Of a stretch of DNA of 64,000 nt, positions 1-7,899 are shown in pieces (positions within the stretch are counted from its first letter, which is position 1; the number at the start of each line of letters is the position of its first letter). A program made the translations under genes and the position numbers. Source of the DNA: Bradyrhizobium sp. CCBAU 51765 (GTDB taxonomy: Bacteria > Pseudomonadota > Alphaproteobacteria > Rhizobiales > Xanthobacteraceae); NCBI RefSeq assembly GCF_015291725.1, contig NZ_CP030038.1, forward strand, positions 2,779,001 through 2,843,000, read 5' to 3'. The notes below the pieces were generated by a model. It worked only from the letters and a program-made list of their open reading frames with translations. It ran no database searches and had not been told where the DNA came from.

Positions 1-2211
1 GGCGCAATTGCCGCCGGCATGGTGGATTGGGCCGCGCCGCGCGGCGTCGGCTTCTCTGGCATCGTCTCGATCGGCGATCAGATCGACGTCGATATCGGCG
101 ATCTGCTCGACCATTTCGCGATGGATCACAAGACCCGCGCGATCCTGCTCTACATCGAGGCCATCAAGGACGCGCGCAAGTTCATGTCGGCGGCGCGCGC
201 CGCCGCGCGCGTGAAGCCCGTCGTCGTGGTGAAGTCCGGCCGCATGGCGCAGGGCGCGAAGGCGGCTGCCACCCACACCGGTGCGCTCGCCGGCGCCGAC
301 GCTGTCTACGACGCAGCGTTCCGCCGCGCGGGTGTCCTGCGGGTCTCCGATCTCCGTGAGCTGTTCGATTGTGCCGAGACACTCGGCCGTGTCGAGTCGC
401 CGGCGGGAAAGCGTCTCGCCATCCTGACCAACGGTGGCGGCATCGGCGTCCTTGCTATCGATCGATTGGTCGATCTCGGAGGAGTTCCGGCAACCATCTC
501 GGCCGAGGCGCGCAAGAAGCTCGACGCAGCACTGCCGCCGACCTGGTCCGGTGCGAATCCCGTTGACATCGTGGGTGATGCCGACGCCTCGCGCTACGCG
601 GTGGCGCTGGAGGAACTGCTGGCCGACCGTGACAACGACGCAGTCCTGGTCCTCAACGTGCAAACGGCGATCGCCTCGGCCGCCGAGATCGCCACGACCG
701 TGACGGAGCTCGTCAGAAAATACCGCGAGCAGCACCGCAGCTGGGCGAAGCCCGTATTGGCGGCGTGGGTTGGAGCCGATCAGCACATCATTCAGACACT
801 CTCCAGCGCCGGTGTGCCGAACTATCCGACCGAGGACGATGCCGTGCGCGGCTTCATGCATCTGGTCCGGCACCGCGAGGTGGTGGAGGAGCTGAGTCAG
901 GTTCCTCCCGCGATGCCTGATACTTTCGTTCCGGACGCCGGGGGAGCGAGGCAGATCGTTACCGCCGCCATCGCGGACGGCCGTGAATGGCTAGAGCCTG
1001 TCGAGATCAAGCAGCTGCTCGAAGCCTACGACATCGCGATGGTGCCGACCTATGCGGCGACCGATGTCGAGCAGGCGGTGGCCTATGCGAACGACATCTT
1101 CGCACAGGGCGATACCGTCGTGCTGAAGATCATGTCGCGGGACATCGTCCACAAATCCGACGTCGGCGGCGTCGTTCTCAACCTGACCACGCCTGAAGCA
1201 GTGCGAGTGGCCACCACGAGCATTATCGCGCGTGCGAAAAAGCTGCGTCCGGAGGCGCGCATCGGCGGCGTCATCGTCCAGGCGATGGTCGTCAAGGCGA
1301 AAGCGCGCGAGCTGATCCTGGGCCTCGCCGACGATCCGACCTTCGGCACGGTCGTCGTTTTCGGCCGGGGCGGGACGGCGGTGGAGATCATCAATGACAA
1401 GGCGCTCGCGCTGCCGCCGCTCGATCTGCAGCTGGCCCGCGACCTGATCGAGCGCACGCGCGTGTCGCGGCTGCTCCGCGCTTACCGGGACGTGCCGGCA
1501 GTGAAGCCGGACGCCGTCGCCATGGTGCTGGTCAAGCTGGCGCAGATGGCGGCCGACATTCCCGAGATCCGCGAATTCGACATCAATCCGCTGCTGGCGG
1601 ACGAAACCGGCGTGACCGCGGTCGATGCCCGCGTTGCGGTCGGGCCGCCGCAGCGGAAGTTTGTCGGCTCCGGCCCGGCCAATTTCGCCGTTCGCGCCTA
1701 TCCGTCGCAATGGGAGCGACGCATCGAGCTCAAGGACGACTGGCGCATCTTCGTGCGGCCCATGCGGCCCGAGGACGAGCCGATCATCCACGAATTCCTG
1801 GGCCACGTCACCCCGCATGACCTTCGTCTGCGGTTCTTCGCACCGATGAAGGAATTCACCCACGAATTCATCGCACGACTGACCCAGCTCGACTATGCGC
1901 GCGCGATGGCCTTCATCGCATTCGACGAGGCCACCGGCGAAATGGTCGGCGTCGTCCGGCTCCATTCGGACTCGATCTACGAGAGCGGCGAATACGCGAT
2001 CCTGCTACGGTCCGATCTCAAGGGCAGGGGGCTCGGCTGGGCGCTCATGCAGCTGATCATCGACTATGCGCGGTCGGAAGGACTGAAGGCCATATCGGGC
2101 GACGTGCTCCAGGAGAACACCGTGATGCTCGACATGTGCCGGCAGCTCGGCTTCGAGGTCAAGCCGGATCCGTCCGAGCCTGACCTTTGCGACGTCAAGT
2201 TGAAGCTTTGA
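1..2211 (+). CDS. pat: Pat-type protein acetyltransferase: ADP-forming acyl-CoA synthetase-like body with C-terminal GNAT domain (5' truncated)
   Basis: The reading frame is open from the first base, so the N-terminal CoA-binding part lies outside the window; about 736 residues are visible of a family usually near 900. The visible order is the end of the CoA-binding region (GAIAAGMVDW), a succinyl-CoA-synthetase-like domain with the conserved histidine in ATHTGALAG, an ATP-grasp-like region around residues 320-550, and a GNAT acetyltransferase from about residue 570 with the acetyl-CoA loop GRGLGWALM. Rhodopseudomonas and Salmonella Pat have this arrangement and acetylate lysines of acyl-CoA synthetases. 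In that family the synthetase-like part is usually catalytically dead, which I cannot verify here. It stops at TGA 2209-2211. Confidence 0.85.
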   Translation, partial: GAIAAGMVDWAAPRGVGFSGIVSIGDQIDVDIGDLLDHFAMDHKTRAILLYIEAIKDARKFMSAARAAARVKPVVVVKSGRMAQGAKAAATHTGALAGADAVYDAAFRRAGVLRVSDLRELFDCAETLGRVESPAGKRLAILTNGGGIGVLAIDRLVDLGGVPATISAEARKKLDAALPPTWSGANPVDIVGDADASRYAVALEELLADRDNDAVLVLNVQTAIASAAEIATTVTELVRKYREQHRSWAKPVLAAWVGADQHIIQTLSSAGVPNYPTEDDAVRGFMHLVRHREVVEELSQVPPAMPDTFVPDAGGARQIVTAAIADGREWLEPVEIKQLLEAYDIAMVPTYAATDVEQAVAYANDIFAQGDTVVLKIMSRDIVHKSDVGGVVLNLTTPEAVRVATTSIIARAKKLRPEARIGGVIVQAMVVKAKARELILGLADDPTFGTVVVFGRGGTAVEIINDKALALPPLDLQLARDLIERTRVSRLLRAYRDVPAVKPDAVAMVLVKLAQMAADIPEIREFDINPLLADETGVTAVDARVAVGPPQRKFVGSGPANFAVRAYPSQWERRIELKDDWRIFVRPMRPEDEPIIHEFLGHVTPHDLRLRFFAPMKEFTHEFIARLTQLDYARAMAFIAFDEATGEMVGVVRLHSDSIYESGEYAILLRSDLKGRGLGWALMQLIIDYARSEGLKAISGDVLQENTVMLDMCRQLGFEVKPDPSEPDLCDVKLKL

Positions 2212-2247
2212 GCGCGCGCTCGAGCACGTCAGCGCAAGGTGTGGGCT

Positions 2248-2736
2248 TCAGGAGCGCGCTTCGGCTGATGTCGCATCGGCGGACGCCTTGGCCGGCGTCC
2301 GCAGGTTCTTGATGATGATTGCGATCAGCGGCAGCAGCACCGGCACGATCGTGCTGAGCGGATGATGCACCGCGCCCGACACCTGGGCCTGGAGCGCGCG
2401 CGCCTCGAGCTGGAGGGCTTCGATCGAGGCACCGTGAATTTCGTTGGCAAGCTCGATGTCACGTCCCGACGGAGCGCGGCCGGCGATCAAGAAGAGAACG
2501 GCCGCGATGACAAAATTGACGGCGCCGAGGATCGCAGCCGCGGCAATTGCGCTCCAGATCTGCACCAGCGCGAAATAGGCGGACAATTCCAGCATCAGGA
2601 GCCCGAACGCGGCGATCAGCGCCGCGAAGGCACGCAGGCCGAGGCCGATCAGCAGATGGCGCAGCCTGATGTCCGCGATGATCCTGTCGGTACGCCACAG
2701 CACGCGCAAATGTTTGACGACGTTCTCGGTATTCAC
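2248..2736 (-). CDS. Holin-like (phage holin 3_6/DUF1469-type) inner-membrane protein
   Basis: This 162-residue protein has hydrophobic stretches at about residues 28-58, 62-85 and 128-143. A short charged N terminus precedes them, and a helical segment rich in Ala, Gln and Leu lies between the second and third. This resembles the chromosomal holin-superfamily proteins that sit beside DUF883 genes in rhizobia; despite the family name it is not evidence of a prophage. The GTG start (2734-2736) directly follows the TAG stop of the upstream DUF883 gene (2737-2739), so the two are almost certainly co-translated. Function is unknown; a stress-related envelope role is a guess from the neighbour. 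Confidence 0.7.
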   Translation of the reverse strand: MNTENVVKHLRVLWRTDRIIADIRLRHLLIGLGLRAFAALIAAFGLLMLELSAYFALVQIWSAIAAAAILGAVNFVIAAVLFLIAGRAPSGRDIELANEIHGASIEALQLEARALQAQVSGAVHHPLSTIVPVLLPLIAIIIKNLRTPAKASADATSAEARS

Positions 2737-3012
2737 CTAGTGTCTCCTCAACATGAAGCCGACAACCACGCCCAGCGCGAAGGCGGAGGCGAGCGATGTG
2801 ATCGGACGCTCCGCAACGAGGCCCTGGAGCTGCGCGTGCTCTTGTTCGACGGTCTCGCCGAGCTCGGTGAGCGCGGCCCTGATCTGATCGGCGAGCGCCT
2901 CGGCGCGGTCTTTCGAGCTCTCGAACATCTCCTCGCCGGCGGTGCTCAGCAGGCGTGTGACGTCAACCTTCAGCGCCCGCAGCTCTTCGCCCATCCTGTC
3001 ACTGTCGAACAT
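2737..3012 (-). CDS. DUF883/ElaB-YqjD family membrane-anchored protein
   Basis: The protein has 91 residues: a long amphipathic, probably coiled-coil helix (about residues 8-68), then one C-terminal membrane segment ending in a positive tail (GVVVGFMLRRH). That is the signature of the ElaB/YqjD/DUF883 family. In E. coli these are tail-anchored inner-membrane proteins that bind ribosomes in stationary phase. It is the first gene of a two-gene operon with the holin-like protein. An Fnr/FixK-like box is centred about 64 nt upstream of the ATG (cat at 3010-3012), suggesting induction at low oxygen. Confidence 0.8.
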   Translation of the reverse strand: MFDSDRMGEELRALKVDVTRLLSTAGEEMFESSKDRAEALADQIRAALTELGETVEQEHAQLQGLVAERPITSLASAFALGVVVGFMLRRH

Positions 3013-3069
3013 GGATCCGGTATCCTCATTGAATCAAAGCAAGTCTAAGACCCACCTGTGCGACCGCGC

Positions 3070-3083
3070 TTGATTTGCGTCAA
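3070..3083 (-). promoter_or_regulatory. Fnr/FixK-like box upstream of the DUF883 operon
   Basis: The sequence is TTGATTTGCGTCAA, matching TTGA-N6-TCAA exactly and TTGAT-N4-ATCAA at nine of ten defined bases. Its centre is about 64 nt upstream of the DUF883 start. That suits activation from near -41.5 with a leader of roughly 20 nt. Confidence 0.6.
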
Positions 3084-3104
3084 GAGGCAGGGCGTGCTCG
3101 TCTC

Positions 3105-3118
3105 TTGAGACAGGTCAA
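3105..3118 (+). promoter_or_regulatory. Second Fnr/FixK-like box, upstream of the mla operon
   Basis: The sequence is TTGAGACAGGTCAA, an exact TTGA-N6-TCAA match centred about 76 nt before the GTG of the permease gene and 35 bp from the box facing the other way. It is weaker than the first because the inner positions deviate from TTGAT/ATCAA. Confidence 0.45.
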
Positions 3119-3187
3119 ACCGGCCGCCACATGCTAGCCTAGAAATGCCGGCTGAATGGGGACCGATTGTCCCGATGAGGTGGAAGC

Positions 3188-4324
3188 GTGAACCACGAAC
3201 CGCTGTTGCTCGCGACGCCGTCCGGCGACGAGCTGAAATTGCGCCCTGAAGGGCCCTGGACTGCCGCCAATGTGGTGACGCTCGAAACTTTGTCCCGGTC
3301 GGTCGGAGGCGACGTCGACCGGTCGCGCGTCGTAACTCTGGACATGTCAGGCGTCAGCGCGCTCGACACGCTCGGCGCCTGGGTCCTTGAAAAGCTGTCG
3401 CGCAGGGCCGCATCGTCGGGCAGAGCGGCCGAATTCGTCGGCGTCGCCGACCATTTCAGCGGGCTGATGGACGAGGTGCGCCAGGTCAACCGCCACACGC
3501 CGGCCCCGGCGCCTGCACCCAATCCGGTTCTGGCGAGGCTGGGCGATCTCGGCAAGTCCACGGTCGGGGCGCGGGAAGACATCACGGTCTTCCTCCAGAT
3601 GCTCGGCGCGTTGTTCATGGCCGTGATCGGCGTGCTGCGCCGGCCGCGTTCGCTGCGGCTGACGTCACTGGTCTATCAGCTCTACCGCATCGGGTGGCAG
3701 GCGATCCCCATCATCGCGCTGATCACCTTCCTGATCGGCGCCATCATCGCGCAGCAGGGCTTCTTCCACTTCCGCAGATTCGGCGCGGAGTCGTATACCG
3801 TCGACATGGTCGGCATCCTGGTGCTGCGTGAGCTCGGCGTGCTGATCGTCGCCATCATGGTCGCGGGCCGGTCGGGAAGCGCCTACACGGCCGAGCTCGG
3901 CTCGATGAAGATGCGCGAGGAGATCGACGCGCTCTCAACCATGGGGCTCGATCCCGTCGACGTCCTGATCCTGCCGCGCGTTGCGGCCCTGGTCATTGCC
4001 CTGCCGATCCTCACTTTCATCGGATCCATTGCCGCGCTCTATGGCGGCGGCCTCGTTGCCCAGTTCTATGGCGACATGGGACCGGCGATCTACATCGCGC
4101 GGCTGCATGAGGCCATCTCGGTCACCCACTTCGAGGTGGGCATCCTGAAGGCGCCGTTCATGGCGCTGGTGATCGGGATCGTGGCCTGTAGCGAGGGATT
4201 GCGCGTCAAGGGCAGCGCGGAGTCGCTCGGGCGGCAGACCACGACATCGGTCGTGAAGTCGATCTTCCTCGTCATCGTGCTCGACGGCCTGTTCGCTGTC
4301 TTCTTTGCCTCGATCGGAATGTGA
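3188..4324 (+). CDS. mlaE: MlaE-type lipid ABC transporter permease with fused N-terminal STAS (MlaB-like) domain
   Basis: This is a 378-residue inner-membrane permease. Residues 1-100 form a STAS-like domain (VVTLDMSGVSALDTLGAWVLEKL), the part supplied by the separate MlaB in E. coli. From about residue 130 the MlaE/YrbE fold follows, with several membrane helices and the family signature around EIDALSTMGLDPVDVL. The GTG start at 3188 has a purine-rich ribosome site (GAGGTGGAAGC). The gene overlaps the downstream ATPase gene by 4 nt. With the ATPase and MCE genes it forms a lipid-trafficking system that moves phospholipids between the membranes; direction and substrate cannot be read from sequence. 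Confidence 0.88.
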   Translation: MNHEPLLLATPSGDELKLRPEGPWTAANVVTLETLSRSVGGDVDRSRVVTLDMSGVSALDTLGAWVLEKLSRRAASSGRAAEFVGVADHFSGLMDEVRQVNRHTPAPAPAPNPVLARLGDLGKSTVGAREDITVFLQMLGALFMAVIGVLRRPRSLRLTSLVYQLYRIGWQAIPIIALITFLIGAIIAQQGFFHFRRFGAESYTVDMVGILVLRELGVLIVAIMVAGRSGSAYTAELGSMKMREEIDALSTMGLDPVDVLILPRVAALVIALPILTFIGSIAALYGGGLVAQFYGDMGPAIYIARLHEAISVTHFEVGILKAPFMALVIGIVACSEGLRVKGSAESLGRQTTTSVVKSIFLVIVLDGLFAVFFASIGM

Positions 4325-5094
4325 CGATGGACGGACCGCAAGATGAGTTCGCGATCCGCGTCCGTGACCTCGTGGTCGGCTTCGGTCGTCAGACCGTGCT
4401 CGACCATCTGTCGCTCGACGTTCGCCGGGGCGAGATCCTCGGGCTCGTGGGGGCGTCCGGCGGTGGCAAGTCGGTGCTGATGCGGACCATCATCGGCCTC
4501 ATCCCGCGCCGCAGCGGGACCATCGAGGTCATGGGGCAATCCGCCGGCGGCCATGGTCGAGGCGCAGCGATGGCGTGGGGCATCCTGTTCCAGCAGGGCG
4601 CGCTGTTCTCCTCGCTGACGGTGCGCCAGAACGTCCAGTTTCCGCTCCGTGAGAATCTCGTCCTGTCGCAGGAGCTGATGGACGAAATCGCGATCGCGAA
4701 GCTCGAAATGGTCGGCCTGCGCGCCGAGGACGCCGACAAATATCCGTCGGAGCTGTCCGGCGGCATGACCAAGCGCGTGGCGCTGGCGCGTGCGCTCGCG
4801 CTCGATCCGCCGATCCTGTTCCTGGACGAGCCGACCTCGGGCCTCGATCCGATCGCCGCCGGCGAATTCGACGTGCTGATCAAGACGCTACAAAGGACGC
4901 TGGAGCTGACCGTGTTCATGGTGACCCATGACCTCGCGAGCCTGACCACGGTCTGCGACCGCGTCGCCGCGCTCGCCGACGGCAAGATCGTGGCGATCGG
5001 GCCGATGCGCCAATTGCTGCAATCCGAGCATCCCTGGGTGCGCGCCTATTTCCACGGCAAGCGCTCGCAGATGCTGCAACACGAGATGAGATGA
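4321..5094 (+). CDS. mlaF: MlaF-type ABC transporter ATP-binding protein
   Basis: The 257-residue ATPase shows Walker A GASGGGKS, the ABC signature ELSGGMTKR, Walker B ILFLDEP and a switch histidine in MVTHDL. Sequence and order place it in the Mla/Ttg2 lipid-transport subfamily. The GTG start at 4321 overlaps the permease stop (GTGA); an ATG two codons later is an alternative. It drives the MlaE-like permease encoded just upstream and is followed after 3 nt by the MCE-domain gene. Confidence 0.9.
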   Translation: MTMDGPQDEFAIRVRDLVVGFGRQTVLDHLSLDVRRGEILGLVGASGGGKSVLMRTIIGLIPRRSGTIEVMGQSAGGHGRGAAMAWGILFQQGALFSSLTVRQNVQFPLRENLVLSQELMDEIAIAKLEMVGLRAEDADKYPSELSGGMTKRVALARALALDPPILFLDEPTSGLDPIAAGEFDVLIKTLQRTLELTVFMVTHDLASLTTVCDRVAALADGKIVAIGPMRQLLQSEHPWVRAYFHGKRSQMLQHEMR

Positions 5095-5097
5095 GAG

Positions 5098-6201
5098 ATG
5101 GAAACCCGCGCTCCCTACGTGCTGATCGGCAGCTTCGTGCTGGCCGCGATCCTCGCGGTGTTCGGCTTCGTCTATTGGCTGAACAACACCGGCGGCATCG
5201 GGCCACGCACGAACTACCACGTGCAATTCCAGGGGCCGGTGCCCGGCCTCCTGGTCGGCGCCGGCGTGCTGTTCAACGGCATTCGCGTCGGAGAGGTGAC
5301 CCAGCTCGGGCTCGCGCCGGACAACCCGCGCTTCGTCAATGCGACGATCTCGGTTGCCACCGCGACGCCGGTCCGCTCCGACACCAAGGTCGGCCTCGAA
5401 TTCCAGGGCCTCACCGGTGTGCCGGTGGTGACGTTGGAGGGCGGCGTGATCGTCGCCAAATCCGGCGAGCCCTTGACCTTGATTGCGGAGGCCGGCGCCG
5501 GCCAGAGCATGACGCAGGCGGCGCGCGACGCGCTGCGGCGTGTCGACACGGTGCTTCAGGACAATTCCGGCCCGCTGAAGGACACTATTGCGAATTTCAA
5601 GACCTTCTCCGACGGGCTCGCGCGCAACACCGGCAAGATCGACGGGATTCTGGCGGGCCTCGAGAAGATGACCGGCGGCGGCACGCCCGCGCAGAAGGTC
5701 ACCTACGACCTGCGCACGCCGCAGAACCTCGGCCCGGCCGGCAAGACGCTGGCCGCTTCACTGGCGATTCCCGAGCCGACAGCCGTCGCAATGCTGCAGA
5801 CCCAGCGGATGCTGTTCGCGCCCGCCGGGGACAGGCCGGGCTTTGGGGAGTTCCTCTGGGCCGACAGCATTCCGAAACTGGTGCAGGCGCGCCTGATCGA
5901 CAGCTTCGAGAACTACGACATCGCCCACGCCCCGCTGCGCACGTCGGACCTCGGGCAGGCGGATTACCAGCTCCTGATCGATATCCGGCGCTTCCGGATC
6001 GCCACGGAGGGTGAGATTCGGGCCGAGATCGGACTGTCGGCGCGGATCGTCGACAAGAACGGCAAGGTGATCGCCTCGCGCCTCATTGAGACCAGCGAGA
6101 AGCTCGACAAGGTCGAGCCGGCCGCGGCGGTCGCCGCCTTCGATGCGGCCTTCGCGCGCATCGTAAAGGAGTTGATCGGTTGGACCGTGCAGGCGGTGTG
6201 A
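5098..6201 (+). CDS. mlaD: MlaD-type MCE protein fused to a PqiC/YmbA-like auxiliary domain
   Basis: The 367-residue protein begins with one membrane anchor (residues 7-28) and an MCE domain (about 38-125, with FNGIRVGEVTQLGL). A helical stretch follows (about 135-195). From residue 200 there is an ABC_trans_aux/PqiC-like domain, recognisable in YDLRTPQNLGP, the arginine-tyrosine rich mid-section and the terminal helix AFDAAFARIVKELIGW. In many bacteria the auxiliary part is a separate outer-membrane lipoprotein. Here it is joined to the periplasmic MCE subunit without a lipobox. It is the last gene of the three-gene operon. Confidence 0.85.
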   Translation: METRAPYVLIGSFVLAAILAVFGFVYWLNNTGGIGPRTNYHVQFQGPVPGLLVGAGVLFNGIRVGEVTQLGLAPDNPRFVNATISVATATPVRSDTKVGLEFQGLTGVPVVTLEGGVIVAKSGEPLTLIAEAGAGQSMTQAARDALRRVDTVLQDNSGPLKDTIANFKTFSDGLARNTGKIDGILAGLEKMTGGGTPAQKVTYDLRTPQNLGPAGKTLAASLAIPEPTAVAMLQTQRMLFAPAGDRPGFGEFLWADSIPKLVQARLIDSFENYDIAHAPLRTSDLGQADYQLLIDIRRFRIATEGEIRAEIGLSARIVDKNGKVIASRLIETSEKLDKVEPAAAVAAFDAAFARIVKELIGWTVQAV

Positions 6202-6207
6202 GGCCGA

Positions 6208-6525
6208 CTATTCCAGCGTCTTGAGGTAGGACAGGAGATCGTGGATCTGGTCCGGATTGAGCTCGAAGACCGGCATGTCGGCGTGGCCGGTGTAGATGCC
6301 CTCGGCCAGCGCCTCGCCAAGGCTGTCGATCGGATAGCGGCGATGCAGGGTGCGCAACGGAGGCGCGATCTCGACCGGGCTCTTGGAGACGCGGTCGATG
6401 GCGTGACAGCGGGCGCAATTGGCCCGAGCAAATGCCTTGCCGCGCTGTTCGGCCGTGGGGGCCGCCAGCGCAGGCGTAGTCAGAAGCAGCCCGATCAGGC
6501 CGTGACGCAGAGCGCTTTGCAGCAT
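6208..6525 (-). CDS. Small secreted class I cytochrome c
   Basis: The 105-residue protein has a hydrophobic signal peptide (start MLQSALRHGLIGLLL, cleavage probably after ALA) and a single haem site, CARCH. A methionine in ADMPVF is the likely sixth ligand, followed by a C-terminal helix (QIHDLLSYLKTLE). It is a periplasmic electron carrier. I chose the ATG at 6523-6525 because the signal peptide starts there; a longer in-frame extension to 6579 has no signal-like character. An Fnr-like box sits about 63 nt upstream and the gene is divergent from the Fnr-type regulator, so low-oxygen induction is likely. It converges with the mla operon, ending 6 nt from it. Confidence 0.82.
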   Translation of the reverse strand: MLQSALRHGLIGLLLTTPALAAPTAEQRGKAFARANCARCHAIDRVSKSPVEIAPPLRTLHRRYPIDSLGEALAEGIYTGHADMPVFELNPDQIHDLLSYLKTLE

Positions 6526-6581
6526 GGAAGGTGATCCCGTCGAACCGTGGGCGCAGAATAAGACGGGGATGCCACTCAAAT

Positions 6582-6595
6582 TTGATCTGAGTCAA
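6582..6595. promoter_or_regulatory. Fnr/FixK-like box between cytochrome c and Fnr-type regulator
   Basis: The sequence is TTGATCTGAGTCAA, nine of ten matches to TTGAT-N4-ATCAA and a full TTGA-N6-TCAA match. Its centre is about 63 nt before the cytochrome start on the minus strand and about 90 nt before the regulator ATG on the plus strand. It may serve the cytochrome gene, autoregulation, or both. Confidence 0.65.
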
Positions 6596-6678
6596 TCGGC
6601 TTTGGCGCGATGCAGTAAAATGCAATCGCGTGGTGGACTCGGCCTGGTGTCGGGGATAGCCCGCGCGAGGAGCGGTGG

Positions 6679-7392
6679 ATGAAGCCTTCCGTGGTCACGA
6701 TTGAGCCGAACGGACATTTTTGCGACGATTGCGCCGTGCGCGGAGCTGCGGTTTGTTCGTCGCTGGATGCGGCCGAGCTCAGGGAATTCGAGCATCTCGG
6801 CCGCCGCGTCCATTTTGGCTCGGGCGAGACCGTGTTCTCCGAGGAGGAGATTACGACCTCATTCTACAACGTTCTCGAAGGCGTCATGCGGTTGTACAAG
6901 CTGCTGCCCGACGGCCGGCGGCAGATCGTCGGCTTTGCCTTGCCCGGTGACTTCCTGGGCATGAATCTGTCCGGCCGGCACAACTTCTCGGCCGATGCGA
7001 TCGGCGCGGTGACCGTGTGCCAATTCGCAAAAGCGCCCTTCAGCCGTTTCATCGAGGATCGGCCGCAGCTGCTCAGGCGAATCAACGAGCTGGCCATTCG
7101 CGAGTTGAGCCAGGCCCGCGACCATATGGTCCTGCTCGGCCGACGCTCGGCCGACGAGAAGGTCGCGACCTTTCTGCTCGGCTGGCGCGAGCGGCTGGTC
7201 GCGCTCAAGGGGCTCTCCAACACGGTGCCGCTTCCGATGAGTCGTCAGGACATCGCCGATTATCTCGGCCTGACCATCGAAACCGTGAGTCGCACCTTCA
7301 CCAAGCTGGAGCGTCAGGGCGTGATCGAGATCATCCACGGCGGCATCAGCCTGCTCGATCCGGCTCGCGTCGAGGCCATGGCTGCGGCCTGA
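6679..7392 (+). CDS. Fnr-family oxygen-responsive regulator (AadR/FixK1/FnrN type)
   Basis: This 237-residue Crp/Fnr regulator has an N-terminal cysteine cluster (C15, C18, C26) and a fourth cysteine at C114 in AVTVCQF, as in Fnr proteins that hold an oxygen-labile [4Fe-4S] cluster. The cNMP-fold sensor (about 30-140) contains RLYKLLPDGRRQIVGF, closely like AadR/FixK1 of Rhodopseudomonas and Bradyrhizobium. The recognition helix IETVSRTFTKL has the E-xx-SR pattern that reads TTGAT half-sites. Matching boxes lie at 6582-6595 and 7420-7433. It is predicted to activate microaerobic or anaerobic genes. Which named paralogue it corresponds to cannot be settled from sequence alone. Confidence 0.88.
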   Translation: MKPSVVTIEPNGHFCDDCAVRGAAVCSSLDAAELREFEHLGRRVHFGSGETVFSEEEITTSFYNVLEGVMRLYKLLPDGRRQIVGFALPGDFLGMNLSGRHNFSADAIGAVTVCQFAKAPFSRFIEDRPQLLRRINELAIRELSQARDHMVLLGRRSADEKVATFLLGWRERLVALKGLSNTVPLPMSRQDIADYLGLTIETVSRTFTKLERQGVIEIIHGGISLLDPARVEAMAAA

Positions 7393-7404
7393 CCTCCTGT
7401 CCAC

Positions 7405-7420
7405 AACGCCCCAGGGCGTT
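7405..7420 (+). terminator. Short hairpin after the Fnr-type regulator
   Basis: AACGCC and GGCGTT pair around a CCAG loop 12 nt after the stop codon. There are only three Ts after the stem, so termination would be weak. The hairpin abuts the Fnr box at 7420-7433. Confidence 0.35.
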
Positions 7421-7433
7421 TGATCCCGATCAA
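7420..7433 (+). promoter_or_regulatory. Perfect Fnr/FixK box upstream of a small membrane-peptide gene
   Basis: The sequence is TTGATCCCGATCAA, an exact match to TTGAT-N4-ATCAA. The centre lies 58-59 nt before the ATG at 7485. This fits a class II position near -41.5 with a leader of about 17 nt. It is the best box in the window. Confidence 0.75.
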
Positions 7434-7484
7434 TGACGCCGGCCGTGCGCAGCAAAACAATGCTGCAAACAATCCGGGAGGAGC

Positions 7485-7613
7485 ATGATGCCTGCTGACG
7501 CATTGCTGGTGACCATCGTCGTCGTCGCGATCTTCGTCGCATTCGCCGCGGTTCTGGCTTGGGCAGACCGTCAAACCAGCGCGGGCCGGCTCGATCCGGA
7601 TACCAAGCGCTGA
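7485..7613 (+). CDS. 42-residue single-span membrane peptide, predicted Fnr-regulated
   Basis: The short frame opens with tandem ATG codons (7485 and 7488) after a strong ribosome site, GGGAGGAG at 7476-7483, and ends at TGA 7611-7613. The product is MMPADA, then a very hydrophobic stretch (about residues 7-26, LLVTIVVVAIFVAFAAVLAW), then a hydrophilic tail ending DPDTKR. That is a classic one-helix inner-membrane micropeptide with a cytoplasmic or periplasmic tail. The perfect Fnr/FixK box just upstream, the good ribosome site and the compact shape argue that it is real. Small single-span subunits of respiratory complexes are one possibility; the function is unknown. Confidence 0.7.
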   Translation: MMPADALLVTIVVVAIFVAFAAVLAWADRQTSAGRLDPDTKR

Positions 7614-7899
7614 AGCTGAAGCGCCTCAGGTCTTCGTCCGCTTCCGGCGTGTCGACCGCCTCGTCTTGCCGGGCCGGCGGTGACCCTCGGCGGCAGCGCG
7701 ACGCAATCACAGCCTGTGCTGCCTGCAACTCTGCGTCAGCCGAGACGCGTCCATGCATCCTTCGGATGTGAATTCTCGGCCGTACCACGTCCTTTTGGGG
7801 GCATTTGCCTCGAATCCCGCGCGTGCTTTCCGGTTGAAAAGCCTGATAACGTTGACTACGCAGGAACCCAGTGCCTCGTAGTCTTAGGAGCCCCGCGGC

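Noticed and set aside
2248..3012. Possible prophage because of a holin-like protein
   Set aside because: The protein belongs to a chromosomal holin-like family coupled to DUF883, and no other phage gene is nearby.
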